This document shows positions 9,991-19,520 of a stretch of 64,000 bases of DNA, piece by piece; the stretch's first letter is position 1, and the number at the start of each line of letters is the position of its first letter. Source of the DNA: Agarophyton chilense (Eukaryota > Rhodophyta > Florideophyceae > Gracilariales > Gracilariaceae). The stretch lies in the NCBI GenBank assembly GCA_030374765.1, contig JARGXX010000016.1:1550001-1614000 (forward strand). Direction: 5' to 3'. The translations under genes were made by a program, and so were the position numbers. Under the pieces are notes generated by a model that saw nothing but the letters and a program-made list of their open reading frames with translations, was not told where the DNA came from and did no database searches.

Positions 9991-10930
9991 CTGTCAGTGA
10001 CCTGGAAACGCTCAATAATTTCTAAAAAACGTTCTTTGTTGACTCTAAATCTTTGAAAGAATGTGTGTGAGTTTTAAATGGGCTGTTAGACGAATTAGTC
10101 TTTATAAATTGTTTCATGTACTTCTATATGGTGACGATTAATATTGAATCTCTTCCTCGGACAGAAGCCGCTTCGGAATACTGGCGCGAAATCATGTTTC
10201 TGTTCAAAAGAAAGCATATTTGAAAGTTCATCATTTATCGCTATTTTCATAAAAAAGATTTAATCCATGAGTGCGATACTGTGTAAAGGATTGAGCTGAA
10301 TGCAGCAATAGCAGATTGATTCACGTAGAGGAGCAAATGTGGCGAGAGCGTAAAAGAAGACTTTTTCTTATGTAGAGAGGGGTGATGAAAGTAGGTGAAG
10401 TGAAACCAAAGACCGGTGGGGTGGCTAATACTAAGTTCTAGGGGGCTCTTAAATTTTTTAGGGCGGTTAATTAAAGTTATTGGGGTGGCAGTTTATTACA
10501 GGTATTTAGTGGCGACCAGTGGGAACCTTATGCTGTCCAAGAGACAGGGGCATGCGCTGTAAATTGTTTTCCAATGGACCAATGGGAAAGTCTATAAGTG
10601 ATTATCTGCTGACTTGGCACTGCTTAATTAGGAAATAGGAGCGTTTTATTATGCTTTCAATCCGGAGGGTCTTGAACATGAGGGCTACTGCCTTTGCTTC
10701 GCAACATAGCCGTTACACACATGTTTTCAAATCCCACCTCAAAATCATTTGCCGCCATTTGTTTAGGCTTTGCACGGTCAGCTTAGAAGTAGCCGTTCAC
10801 CCCGCCTTCCTTGTTACTCTTCAAAAGCAGGGGGCTGCGCTACGACCCCCTCCCAAGCAAGCCTCCGTCTATCATTCTGCTAGAGCTGTACGCGACCTCT
10901 CCCACACGAAATCAACAACGGAATATCAGG
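9991..10930. other. Non-coding interval before the gene island
   Basis: I see no gene. The stretch is AT-rich up to about 10360, then G-rich around 10380-10500, and the last 300 bp should hold the PEX11-like gene promoter. The frame of that gene stays open upstream to 10811 without an ATG. Confidence 0.4.
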
Positions 10931-11716
10931 ATGTCAGTTATTTGCTCCCCGCTTCAGGTTGACACTTGGCACAGGGCGATATCAAATTCCGAAGGACGCG
11001 ATAAGCTTTTCCGCCTAGTTCAATATGTTTGCAAGTTACTTCGCGGTGTGAAAGAAATTGGCGATAAATCGGGTTCAAGCGCTACCTCGGGGTCTCCTCT
11101 GCTTGCAGTGGAATCTGCCATGGCAACTTCACGACAGATCAGTCGTTTACTGAAGTGGACGTCCGTATACGCGAAGCGTCGCCATGATATGCTCCGAATT
11201 CCACACACTAGCGTGGAGATGAGCAACTTGGTGTCTGATTTGGCTTTGTTTGCGTACTACCTCTGCGATAATATTACTTTTCTGTGTAAGACGGGTGTGG
11301 TAAGGCGTGATGCGTCGAAGGCGTCAAGGAGAGCAGCACGGTTCTGGATGCTTTCCGTGATGAGTGGTTTATTGAGCACGGTGGTGACCATGGTGGAGAT
11401 TCGGCGTCGTCACAAACTTACGCGTGAGCTCATCATAAAAGCGGAGAACAAAGAACGGGACAGTGACGATGAGAGTGCAGATACCGATGAGACACGACAG
11501 GCGGCATGTAAGGAGATGGGAGCGTTGATGAGACTTCAACGATGCGCAATGGTGGCATGTACAAAGCAATTGTCGGACCTAGTTGTTTCGTTGAGTCTTA
11601 GTAGGGAACGTGGTTTGCACTCCGCGTTGGTCGGTGGTTGTGGAGTTGTAAGTAGTGCAGTTGGATGTTGGCAAACTTGGCCTGCCAAGGAAGTGATAGA
11701 GCCTAACAGCGACTGA
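10931..11716 (+). CDS. PEX11-like peroxisomal membrane protein
   Basis: This is a single-exon gene of 261 residues. PEX11 proteins bend and elongate the peroxisomal membrane before fission and affect peroxisome number. The family signature is at the N-terminus (EGRDKLFRLVQYVCKLLRG, residues about 20-38). It is followed by SRQISRLLKW, a central hydrophobic stretch, RRAARFWMLSVMSGLLSTV (the conserved basic-aromatic helix), a variable acidic linker, and a C-terminal hydrophobic helix with a Gly-rich start. I chose ATG 10931 because the signature begins 20 residues later, as in the family; the frame is open further upstream but without ATG. The stop lies 84 bp from the stop of the convergent neighbour. 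Confident at family level; the subtype is not resolved. Confidence 0.85.
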   Translation: MSVICSPLQVDTWHRAISNSEGRDKLFRLVQYVCKLLRGVKEIGDKSGSSATSGSPLLAVESAMATSRQISRLLKWTSVYAKRRHDMLRIPHTSVEMSNLVSDLALFAYYLCDNITFLCKTGVVRRDASKASRRAARFWMLSVMSGLLSTVVTMVEIRRRHKLTRELIIKAENKERDSDDESADTDETRQAACKEMGALMRLQRCAMVACTKQLSDLVVSLSLSRERGLHSALVGGCGVVSSAVGCWQTWPAKEVIEPNSD

Positions 11717-11800
11717 AGACCAGAGTTGGTAACTAGTGTAGAAAGACAAACATTGCGTACAGATAAACAAATTTACCTGTGGGAAGGAGATACTTAGGTA

Positions 11801-12715
11801 CTATGCGATCGAGGTGCGATCATGTAACTTGCGCAAACGTGCATCATGTTTCGAAGTGTCGCAGCCAGAAAACACAGGCGCCGTTGTTCGACCAATTTCA
11901 CACGGGGAGCAAGCGTCCACGTATCGTTTGTTGCGTCGTTCGTAAGCTGAAGAGCTGCCCCCATAAAACTTGGGCGCACATTGATTCGGACCGACGCCAT
12001 GGGCGACGGCGACGGGCGGGGGAATGCATTTTGGCGGCACGAGTCGTAGAATCCTCTGATTCATAGTGGATACATTGGCGCCCACGAAACGCGCCACGTG
12101 CTTCGTGCACGCCGTGAGCGAGGGGACTTGATCCGGGATTCTCCTGAGCCGCGCCGCGTGCAAGGCGGCATCAGGTAAAACGCGCGGAGGGGAAGAAGGG
12201 CGTGCGGAAGATTGCGTGGCAGAGGGCTCCATGATGATGGATACAATTTGCGAAGGCGAAGGATGGGGCGGCGCAAGGATGTCAACAGAGGCTGGAAGAT
12301 TAATAAGGAGATCGAGACGCTTCCAAAAACTGCGCGTTGATTGGTGGGTGAAGTCTTGTGTGAGGCACAGCAGTTGCACGTGGCGATGATGTCTTGGCTG
12401 CAAGTTATGAGGTCTCGTGGACCGTTTGGCTAAACTTTGCTCGGCCATGTCTGGCGGTTGTGCCGAATGATCGAACGCCACCGTGACATCGAATTGCAAT
12501 GCTCGTGCGCTCATCCCCTCGAGCAGCCCTTGCTCTTTGCTGTAGCTCCCGCCTGCTTTCTTGGCATACCCGTCGCTGGCGGCCTGTAGTTAGGGGCGAG
12601 TTGTTTGTACCGCTTCGTTGATAGTTGGTGCCTCCTCTTTTGTTGACATATTACATACGCCGCGGTTGCTGTCTGCTAGGCTTGGCTCGGCTTGAGTTGT
12701 TTGCAGCTTAGCCAT
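11801..12715 (-). CDS. Two-exon gene of unknown function
   Basis: The model is exon 1 at 12659-12715 (ATG at 12713-12715), an intron at 12584-12658 with GTATGT donor and CTACAG acceptor, and exon 2 at 11801-12583. The spliced frame gives 279 residues. The evidence is the exact joining of two open segments by consensus splice sites in phase 0; the intron contains an in-frame TAA, so splicing is needed. The protein is rich in Ala, Pro, Arg and Ser. It has one hydrophobic helical segment (FWKRLDLLINLPASVDIL) and a basic C-terminus. I recognise no family. Its start codon is 70 bp from that of the REEP-like gene on the other strand, so they share a divergent promoter. An open plus-strand frame at 11779-12066 overlaps it and is probably a shadow. 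Confidence 0.55.
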
Positions 12716-12785
12716 CACAACTCCTTAAAAGCCGCCGAAATTGCGCTGCTCACCTTGCTCCATCTGGAAGAACACAAACTTCATC
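12716..12785. promoter_or_regulatory. Divergent promoter, 70 bp
   Basis: Only 70 bp separate the start codons of the minus-strand unknown gene and the plus-strand REEP/HVA22-like gene. Both promoters, or one bidirectional promoter, must lie here or reach into the coding parts. I see no clear TATA box. Confidence 0.4.
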
Positions 12786-13694
12786 ATGAGGACGCGCTCC
12801 TCTCGTTTTCGTTTTTTCACGGATGCCATTGCATCGAATACGATGCATTTGTCAGAAATGGCTGACCTCATGACACAGGCGCCCACAACCAATCCGAACC
12901 GCCCCACCAGGCGTGCTTCCCATCACAAATCCCTTTCGGAACCCGCCTTGAATCCATTTGAATCAGACGACACGATGCCTCCTGGTGAGAGTCATGACTC
13001 ATCGCATAGTCGTCGTCAACAGACTGTTCACTCCAGCAACGTCGCTGGACCATCAGACTTGATGTTGCGCAACATTGTAATAGCTGTCACTCTTCTAATG
13101 GCTGCTTTCATGTTTCTTCACGCTGCACTATATGTTGGCATCTTTGTCGTTGGCGTTCTTGCTCCAGCTTGGCGCACTTTTAAAAGTATGGAAGGCCGCT
13201 CGGCTTCAAATGTCGTTATTGAACTTCTCGACAGCGATGAAGACGACGCGAACAATCTCAACTTGAGAGATGTGGAAGCGGACAGCTCGCTGAAAAATTG
13301 GCAACAGTACTGGGTTTTGTTTGCCCTACTCTTCACAGTCGACGCTCTGATCATTCGATCCGTATTTTCTTCCGCCATCACATCGCCGATTCATAACACG
13401 ATTGCTTTCTCGCTATTGTCTTGGCTTACCAAGAATCGAGCTGTCAATGCCGCGTCTGTATACAAAAAGTTTGTAAGGCCTTCTTTTCTGAAGCTAGAGG
13501 ATGGCGTTGACTCCATGGCTGCCACCGCAATGGTGCACATGGATAGAGCCAGCCAAGAAATGATTGTGTTAATTCACGAGGCAATTACACCGGTGGTAAG
13601 ACAACTCGAGCAGGCTGCTACAGTGACAACGGCTCAGATACAGCAACAACAAAATAAGCATGTGAAATCCAGGAGAAACAATAACAATCGGTGA
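12786..13694 (+). CDS. REEP/HVA22 (TB2/DP1) family ER-shaping protein
   Basis: This is a single-exon gene of 302 residues from ATG 12786. REEP/HVA22 proteins are hairpin membrane proteins that curve tubular ER. The N-terminal 90 residues are hydrophilic, with Ser/Pro/Arg. Then come a long hydrophobic segment (NIVIAVTLLMAAFMFLHAAL), the entry motif APAWRTFKSME (family YPAYxSFKAIE), an acidic insert with LLDSDEDD, and the core NWQQYWVLFALLFTVDALI. After that are a second hairpin, a SLLSWLTKNRAVNAASVYKK segment (family LLWLxxPxxxGAxxIY) and FVRPSFLKLE. The C-terminus is an amphipathic helix ending in a Gln- and Asn-rich tail. The acidic insert between the two hairpin parts is longer than usual. 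A later start at 12858 (MADLM) is possible. Confidence 0.85.
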   Translation: MRTRSSRFRFFTDAIASNTMHLSEMADLMTQAPTTNPNRPTRRASHHKSLSEPALNPFESDDTMPPGESHDSSHSRRQQTVHSSNVAGPSDLMLRNIVIAVTLLMAAFMFLHAALYVGIFVVGVLAPAWRTFKSMEGRSASNVVIELLDSDEDDANNLNLRDVEADSSLKNWQQYWVLFALLFTVDALIIRSVFSSAITSPIHNTIAFSLLSWLTKNRAVNAASVYKKFVRPSFLKLEDGVDSMAATAMVHMDRASQEMIVLIHEAITPVVRQLEQAATVTTAQIQQQQNKHVKSRRNNNNR

Positions 13695-13873
13695 TCACCG
13701 AGTGGAGTTTACGCAGTGCTTTTCACGTCGTCCAATTCTTAGCGTTTAGTAACTACCACATACCAGTAATTAAAAGGAATCAACAGGTAGATCGCAGAAA
13801 TGTTGATCGCTGTACATTCTAGCAACACGCGAATCATTCTTTTTAGGGGAACGGACATGGCATCGACACGGGC

Positions 13874-14290
13874 TTAGGCAGTAGTGGCCGGCCTGAGTTT
13901 AGCAAGTTCAGCATTAACAGCCTTACTCTTCTTCATACGCGCAACCGTCACCTTAAATCTACCAAAATCATCCAAAGCGGCACGCTTCTTCTTTCTTGCC
14001 AACTTCATGCCCCAACTAGAAGCAGAAAACGTAGCGTCAATCTGAGCGTCTGCGTAGGCCTTCTTCACATCCTCAGTAGAAGCTCCACGGGCAATTCCGT
14101 CCAGTTTGAAAGATGTTAACGCAAGTCGTTTCACATTGATTATTTGTCGGCGCACGGAGGTGGTTGGCCCCTCGACTAAAACGCGGCGTTGGTCGAGAAT
14201 GTCAACGATTACTACAAGCTTGTTGAGATACTCGCCGTAGTTCACGAGTGCGACGCGTCCAGCTTCTACGAAACGTTTAAACGTCTGCAT
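13874..14290 (-). CDS. RPL14: 60S ribosomal protein eL14
   Basis: A complete single-exon gene of 138 residues, normal for eL14, a component of the large cytosolic ribosomal subunit. The N-terminal SH3-like barrel is clear: FKRFVEAGRVALVNYG, KLVVIVDILDQRRVLVEGP and the VRRQIINVKRLALTSFKL strand. The C-terminal half has the SSWGMKLARKKKRAALDDF signature followed by a basic helix (GRFKVTVARMKKSKAVNAEL). The start is fixed by the family's beginning a few residues before FKRFVE. Its 3' end faces that of the REEP-like gene, 179 bp away. Confidence 0.95.
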   Translation of the reverse strand: MQTFKRFVEAGRVALVNYGEYLNKLVVIVDILDQRRVLVEGPTTSVRRQIINVKRLALTSFKLDGIARGASTEDVKKAYADAQIDATFSASSWGMKLARKKKRAALDDFGRFKVTVARMKKSKAVNAELAKLRPATTA

Positions 14291-14792
14291 AAGGGTTTTT
14301 GCATGACATCGCGATATACAGAAGAAATTCGAATGGGATACTAAAGGTTAGATCAGTCTGAAGAGACGGGCATGGCAGTCACGAGTAGCGATCGGGTAGC
14401 GCCAATGTACTGGAAGACTATGACTCAGAATCGAAACGCCAGTTGTTACCTGCCCATAAAGACTTACCATTTGGAAAAGGATTAGTTCCTCCAACCGGTG
14501 GGGCGGAGAAGAATGTTAGGGGAAGGGAGGTTGTCAAGACTCTGTGAGGAAGGTGTGTGTTACTATACCCTGCGCAAGGCGGCGGTTGAACGCAAGGCTC
14601 GCTTGGGACGTGGATCGTCGGCGACGCCGATGCCGTGAGACGATTGGTGGTGCCACGTGTCCAGCAATGAGGGATGCCATTGAGGGTTGGGTTCTATTAG
14701 ACGAAAGCTATTTGAGGCTTCTATCTTGTATGCCCCCCTTCGTAAACACGCACCGATCGAGCGCTGGGTTGATCAGCGAAAGTGACGTCTAA

Positions 14793-15363
14793 ATGTCTGC
14801 GAATGATAGGAGCGACGTAGGTGATGAAGAACAGGGAAATTACTCGTTCTTATTTGAGTTGTGGTCGGCACCCTGTTTTAGAGAGAGTACCATGTATGGT
14901 ATCGGGGGTGGCGTTGCAATTGGTTCTATGCAAATGTTGCGGAGCAGTGCGTTGCCTTTCGTCTAGTTCGCTTTGTTTTGTCTTAAGGTCGGTATAGAGA
15001 GGAGATATGAAGCTAACTGTCTTCTGGTGTGAGCTGCTTGATACATTATTCCTCTTGGCTCGGGTTTTGTATTTTTACAGAGGCGATTATGGAGTCTGCC
15101 GAAACAATGGTGAAGACAGGTTGTGCAATTTCGTTACTGAGTTGGTATGTTTGTTTGTTGGATCTTGGTGTGAAACGTTGCTGACCAATTGCTGTTGTTT
15201 GCACGACAGGATGATATGTCGACGTCGATACTATCAGGAAAGAGAAGCCACTTACGAAACAATGGAAAAGCTGAAGAGGAGACAGGCGCAGGCAGCGGCG
15301 GCGCGTGCGAATAAACATCGTCCACAAAGGGAACGTTCCAGCAAGCAAGGTGACAGTTATTGA
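14793..15363 (+). CDS. COX20: COX20-like cytochrome c oxidase assembly protein (3 exons)
   Basis: The model is exons 14793-14946, 15081-15144 and 15210-15363. Introns of 134 bp (GTGCGT...TTACAG) and 65 bp (GTATGT...GACAG, with a CTGAC branch-like site) join 123 residues in one frame. COX20 is an inner mitochondrial membrane protein that helps COX2 maturation. The family core is visible: ELWSAPCFRESTMYGIGGG (human form has PCARES..YG) and a Gly-rich first membrane span. The second span is SAETMVKTGCAISLLSW, split by intron 2, followed by CRRRYYQERE and a basic helical tail. An in-frame TAA just before ATG 14793 supports the start. The three exons were found from reading frames and splice consensus, not from transcripts. 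Confidence 0.85.
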
Positions 15364-15840
15364 CGCGTGTCGTTCTGGGCGACCGACCCCTCGCCAAAAT
15401 AAAATACCGCCTCAACTAATCCAACGAGCCGCATTTGTTGCCTGTTTTGAGCACCGTTTGCCACCGTTGGGACTAGCTGGTCAAAGCGCCATAATTCGTG
15501 GCCGGTCTGACACGGCGGCGTCTACTGCTGTGCGATTGCTCTCAAGTCTCTCACTGTTATCTAAAGCTCTCGACAGGCTGCCGACGCCCGTCTCTGCACC
15601 TAAGCTGCTGCTGTCGTTGCTTACGTCCCTGGTCGCCGCAATTCGTTACATGTTGCACCAGAACGTAAAGGGTTTGTGAAGCCATTCGCACTTACTCGCT
15701 GATATTTCTCCTGCTTTCTCTCTCCATCCGCTTGTTCCCCCCATACGCACTGCGTCTTTGCTTTTCGGCGTGACTATACGCAAGACCCCTTGCATCTCAT
15801 TGGAAAACCGCTCAGCCATCAGGCTAACAAACCAACTTCG
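15364..15840 (+). other. Interval between two spliced genes, open stretch without start
   Basis: A plus-strand frame stays open from about 15305 to a TGA at 15677-15679 and encodes an Ala/Leu-rich, helix-like stretch (SLLTSLVAAIRYML near its end). It has no ATG before its last 12 codons and begins inside COX20 exon 3. It might be an exon of the downstream membrane-protein gene, but I could not find convincing splice sites joining it. Otherwise it is the promoter and 5' region of that gene. Confidence 0.3.
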
Positions 15841-16673
15841 ATGCGTCCTCAATCCGTTCAGCCAACCCCATATTCAGCACGCACCCTAACTTCATCACAG
15901 AAACAACAAGTCACCAACAGAATCCAACTTCGTTTAGCTTTTGGTAAGCGCTTATGTCTTCTTGTTACGCCCGTTTTGGATGAACCTACCCACACTTCTC
16001 GCCTCTAACGCTGCTGGCTTGTGCTAAACTAATCACGATTTACGCTTGCGCCCAGGTCATGCTTCTGCTATTCTCGCTGTTGGCGTACTGATTCATGGTG
16101 CGCTCATCGATTACTCCAATCTCGCTCCAAATGCTGTAGTCTTGCTCATGTGTGCTATTCCGTTGCGAACTATTTTATCGCTCACAGACCACAGCATCCG
16201 CCAACCCACCAAGCAATCAGGTATGTTCGTTTTGAGTCCTTTGCCTTTTCTCCACAATCACCAACTCATCTCACTAACATACGACATCCAATGCAGGATT
16301 GAACCTCGCTCTCAAGGCCGCCGTACTATTTTCCTCTAATGCACTTCATATACTCGCCACCCGAGTATCTCCACTTCGTTTCACACGACTAATCGGCTGC
16401 TCTGCCATGGACGTGAGCGCCACATGGTTAGAGATGACAGTCAATGCCAAGATGCCCTCAATTCACCCATTTGCCATTCCATTCTCATTTGTGTACAGCG
16501 CTGCAGATATATATTTGGCAGCCATCGTTGCAGGGACACAGCCGATAGTGGATATCTTCTACCCCTTTTTGACTTTGAGGTTTGTAATCAACCTCAGACT
16601 TTTGCTCGTGTGCTCCTATAAGATCGTACGAAATGAGGAGATGAAGCGAGGCACGTCCCAAACAAAGCTATGA
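15841..16673 (+). CDS. Polytopic membrane protein of unknown function (3 exons)
   Basis: The model is exons 15841-15943, 16056-16220 and 16297-16673. The introns are 112 bp (GTAAGC...GCCCAG) and 76 bp (GTATGT...ATGCAG, with a CACTAAC branch-like site). Both split a Gly codon after its first base and keep one frame, giving 214 residues. The polar N-terminus (about 33 residues) is followed by about five hydrophobic segments: around HASAILAVGVLIHGAL, NAVVLLMCAIPLRTILSL, KAAVLFSSNALHILATRV, PFAIPFSFVYSAADIYLAAI and FLTLRFVINLRLLLVCSY. It ends in a basic tail. I recognise no family. The start may lie in an earlier exon, as the frame is open upstream to about 15790. Its 3' end faces the ANL-like gene. 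Confidence 0.65.
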
Positions 16674-16925
16674 TTGCATCCATCTTGATAGAAAAGGACA
16701 ATGCTAGCCAATTGTTTACGCATTGACTAATACCAGCATCTAACATGGAATTTATATCAACGATGGGTGCCAAACGGCACCAACAATTTCGCGAGGGAAC
16801 TAAACGGCGCATGAAAATAAAGTCTTCTACTTTTCCGACCTGTTGAATAGTGTTTTTTGCTTTGTTGTCTGTTGCACCTGTCCTCAACAAGACAAATAAG
16901 CAACGTAAAAGCGCCACACCCCTTG

Positions 16926-19520
16926 TCAGGTAGACTTTGGTGATCCGCCATGCATCGACCACGTTGGACTCTTGATGATCTTTTCACTTGCGAATCCAGA
17001 AAACTCCGCAATGCTCTTCATAGTTTGATCATTGGAAAGCGCTGCGCGGTCCTCCGTATTGCTAAGGTCCTCCTTGAAGAAGAACCTCTTGGGTACGAAA
17101 GCAGCCGGTAACATGCTTTGAGCGTGCAACATGAGCCATGGTTCACTAACACGAGCGCCTTTCTTCGGATTGACCGCACAGAAAACTTCAGCACCGTACC
17201 GCGGGTCCGGACGGCCGAATGCCCTTGCGGACTTAATTGCGGCGTGTGCCCTCATAGCCTGGTCTACATCCTCCAGAGAAACTAGAATGGTCTTTTGTAG
17301 TTCTCCAGGATCTCGGATTTCCATAAGGTTTGTCTGGTTTCCCTCCTGAACAGTAGCCGCTGAGGCCGCTGCTGCTGCGGCTTCCTTTGCGGCTTGGGCA
17401 GCTGCAGCTGTATCTCGACTGGAACTTTCTGCGGATGCAGCCGCTTTTTCTAACGCACTTCTCATTTCTTCCATCTCCCTCGGTGTTCGAGCCGCTTGTT
17501 GGTCGCGGTCAGCCTCTAGCTTTTCAATCCTTTCTTTCATTTGGTCCATTAAAGTGCGGAATCGGTCCTCTGTCTCTTCTTCAATACGTTTCTGATTTTC
17601 TTCAATGGCATCGAGTCTTTCCCTGATTTCATCAACGACTTCGTCCGGAATTTTCTCCGTCTCAACAATTTTAGTTATCTCTCGAATACTTTCAGCTGGA
17701 TAAGACTTGTCTGATATTCGAGTACTTTCAGATTCTCGTTCTTGTAATTTCCTTTCAGCCTCCTCTACAGCGATACGCCTCTGCTCTAATTCACGTTCGG
17801 CTTCTTTTTGTTTTTCGAGTTCAAGAAGTTTCTCTTTTTCCCTGCGATCTTCGTCCGCCTTGCGGCTTTCCTCTAGTTTAAGTTCTTCGAGTCTGCGCTC
17901 TTCACTTAATTTTCGTTCTGCCTCACGCTGCTGCTCTTCAAGTATCTTCTCAGAGTTGATCCTTTCCGCTTCTAGGAGCTCTGCTTCTTCCTTTTCTCTC
18001 ATTTTCTTTTCTTCAAGCAACTGCGCTTCTGCCTCTCGCCGGCGCTGCTCTTCTGCGAGTTGGGCAGCTCTTGCAGCTTCAAAGCTTTTGCTTTTGACTT
18101 CATCCTCCTTTTTGGTAGCTAGCATTGCCGCTCTTTTGGCAGGATCATTGTATTTAGTTACGGTAAGAACGCCGTTCCCATCAACAAACCCTTCATCACC
18201 AGTGAGAAAGTAGTATCCAGAATTTTCACCTTCAAACAACTCTATGTAAGCAACTTCGTTCGCATAATCATATGCGACGTAGTACAGACTGACGTGCGGT
18301 CCACGCACACCAATCCTTCCATTCTTGTTCGCATGTACCACTTCATCCTGGTCTACATCGAAAATCAGAACGTCACATCCGGATATTGCTTTTCCACATG
18401 TTCCGTACTCGTTCTTCAGGACCTGGTTTGAACTGACGAGCCCGCAGGTTTCTGGAGTTCCGTAAGCTTGCAATACCGGGGCGCGAAAGACTGGTTCCAT
18501 TTTCTCGAGCAAACTTTTTTCGATATTGCCGCCATATGAACGCAAGAAGGACAAATTCAATCCTTCCTTCAGCAGGTTATCCCTTTCAAGTTCTTCGTAC
18601 ATCTCCATTACAATTTCAGATTCCGTTGATATCCAGGTGACGCTATTCTCATTGCACAGCTGGAGCAGGGTGCTCACGGAGCTTGTCATGGGTTGAGAAA
18701 TGACTACATTGCCCCCGGAGTATATTGAAGCCAAAACTGACATAAGGCCTTGCATGTTGTGGATATCAGCGACTAGAATCGTCGCGTCCTCAGCCGCCAA
18801 CAAATAGGTCTTTGAAAACTCCCTCGTTGCTTCAGCCATACCTCGGTGAGATAATTCAAACACAAGAAATTCTCCATCCTCCCCTATGGCGTATCGAACA
18901 CACTTTTCGTTTGGATCATACTTGAAATCACCGGCCCCCCCGGCCCAAGCGGCTCCAACCCCTGCCATTATCCCTTTCCGATCAAGAAATACTCCTCTGT
19001 TAACAGACCGACAGATGTACCAATGAATCACAGCCTGACTTTCGCAAGCAGTGTGCACCTTTTGAAACAAGGGGTCGTTCTTTTTCTCATCATCGTCCTC
19101 TACGTTTGATGATACTAAAGTGACGGCTTTCAGTTTGCGAAGAACTGTTGCAATGTCTTCTGCCGACAGGCTGGGGTCAATCGGCAAAGCTATGGCTCCA
19201 ATCCACTGCAGTGCGAGAAAGTAGATAACTGCTTCGACACCAGTCTCCAAAACGAAAGCACAGGGTGTTTGGGGACGAACACCTGCCTCCCTTAGGTCTG
19301 TAGCAATCTGTTCGACCATCTTATAGACTTCAATGTGAGAGAAGACGACCTTGCGCCCCCGACCGCTTGGAATGGCAGTAATGCATGAGCGAGTTGCGAA
19401 GCGAGACTTTGGAAGATCGCGAAGAGTTTGAAGCTTGAGCAAGTCTTCTCGATCTTTCTTGTTGAGCTTTTGATGGAAAGCGCTCTCACTCCGTTTATAA
19501 CCTCTTGTGTTGGGAGGCAT
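16926..19520 (-). CDS. ANL-superfamily (AMP-binding) protein with coiled coil in the hinge
   Basis: A single-exon gene of 864 residues from ATG 19520; the frame is open upstream to 19637, which would add 39 Arg-rich residues. Acyl-CoA synthetases and relatives have a large N-terminal and a small C-terminal domain. Here the N-terminal part (about 40-450) keeps an A2-like WIGAIALPIDPSLS, an A5-like AYGTPETCG and an A7-like FLTGDEGFVDGNG. The A3 phosphate loop (normally SSGTTGxPKG) is replaced by FELSHRGMAEAT. After A7, at the hinge, about 260 residues of Glu/Arg/Lys-rich coiled coil and an Ala-rich segment are inserted (about 465-725). The C-terminal domain then resumes (AFGRPDPRYGAEVF, MLPAAFVPKRFFF), but the A10 catalytic Lys is absent (LSNTEDRAALSND). 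I infer a non-catalytic scaffold or binding protein. The Arg-rich extension could be a targeting peptide. Confidence 0.85.
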   Translation of the reverse strand: MPPNTRGYKRSESAFHQKLNKKDREDLLKLQTLRDLPKSRFATRSCITAIPSGRGRKVVFSHIEVYKMVEQIATDLREAGVRPQTPCAFVLETGVEAVIYFLALQWIGAIALPIDPSLSAEDIATVLRKLKAVTLVSSNVEDDDEKKNDPLFQKVHTACESQAVIHWYICRSVNRGVFLDRKGIMAGVGAAWAGGAGDFKYDPNEKCVRYAIGEDGEFLVFELSHRGMAEATREFSKTYLLAAEDATILVADIHNMQGLMSVLASIYSGGNVVISQPMTSSVSTLLQLCNENSVTWISTESEIVMEMYEELERDNLLKEGLNLSFLRSYGGNIEKSLLEKMEPVFRAPVLQAYGTPETCGLVSSNQVLKNEYGTCGKAISGCDVLIFDVDQDEVVHANKNGRIGVRGPHVSLYYVAYDYANEVAYIELFEGENSGYYFLTGDEGFVDGNGVLTVTKYNDPAKRAAMLATKKEDEVKSKSFEAARAAQLAEEQRRREAEAQLLEEKKMREKEEAELLEAERINSEKILEEQQREAERKLSEERRLEELKLEESRKADEDRREKEKLLELEKQKEAERELEQRRIAVEEAERKLQERESESTRISDKSYPAESIREITKIVETEKIPDEVVDEIRERLDAIEENQKRIEEETEDRFRTLMDQMKERIEKLEADRDQQAARTPREMEEMRSALEKAAASAESSSRDTAAAAQAAKEAAAAAASAATVQEGNQTNLMEIRDPGELQKTILVSLEDVDQAMRAHAAIKSARAFGRPDPRYGAEVFCAVNPKKGARVSEPWLMLHAQSMLPAAFVPKRFFFKEDLSNTEDRAALSNDQTMKSIAEFSGFASEKIIKSPTWSMHGGSPKST

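Noticed and set aside
12061-12285. Minus-strand open frame overlapping the two-exon gene
   Set aside because: It lies in another frame inside exon 2, with no start context or splice support.
17707-18213. Plus-strand Ser-rich open frame of 168 codons
   Set aside because: It is the complement of the Glu/Lys/Arg coiled coil of the ANL-like gene; GAA/GAG codons read backwards give Ser/Phe/Leu.
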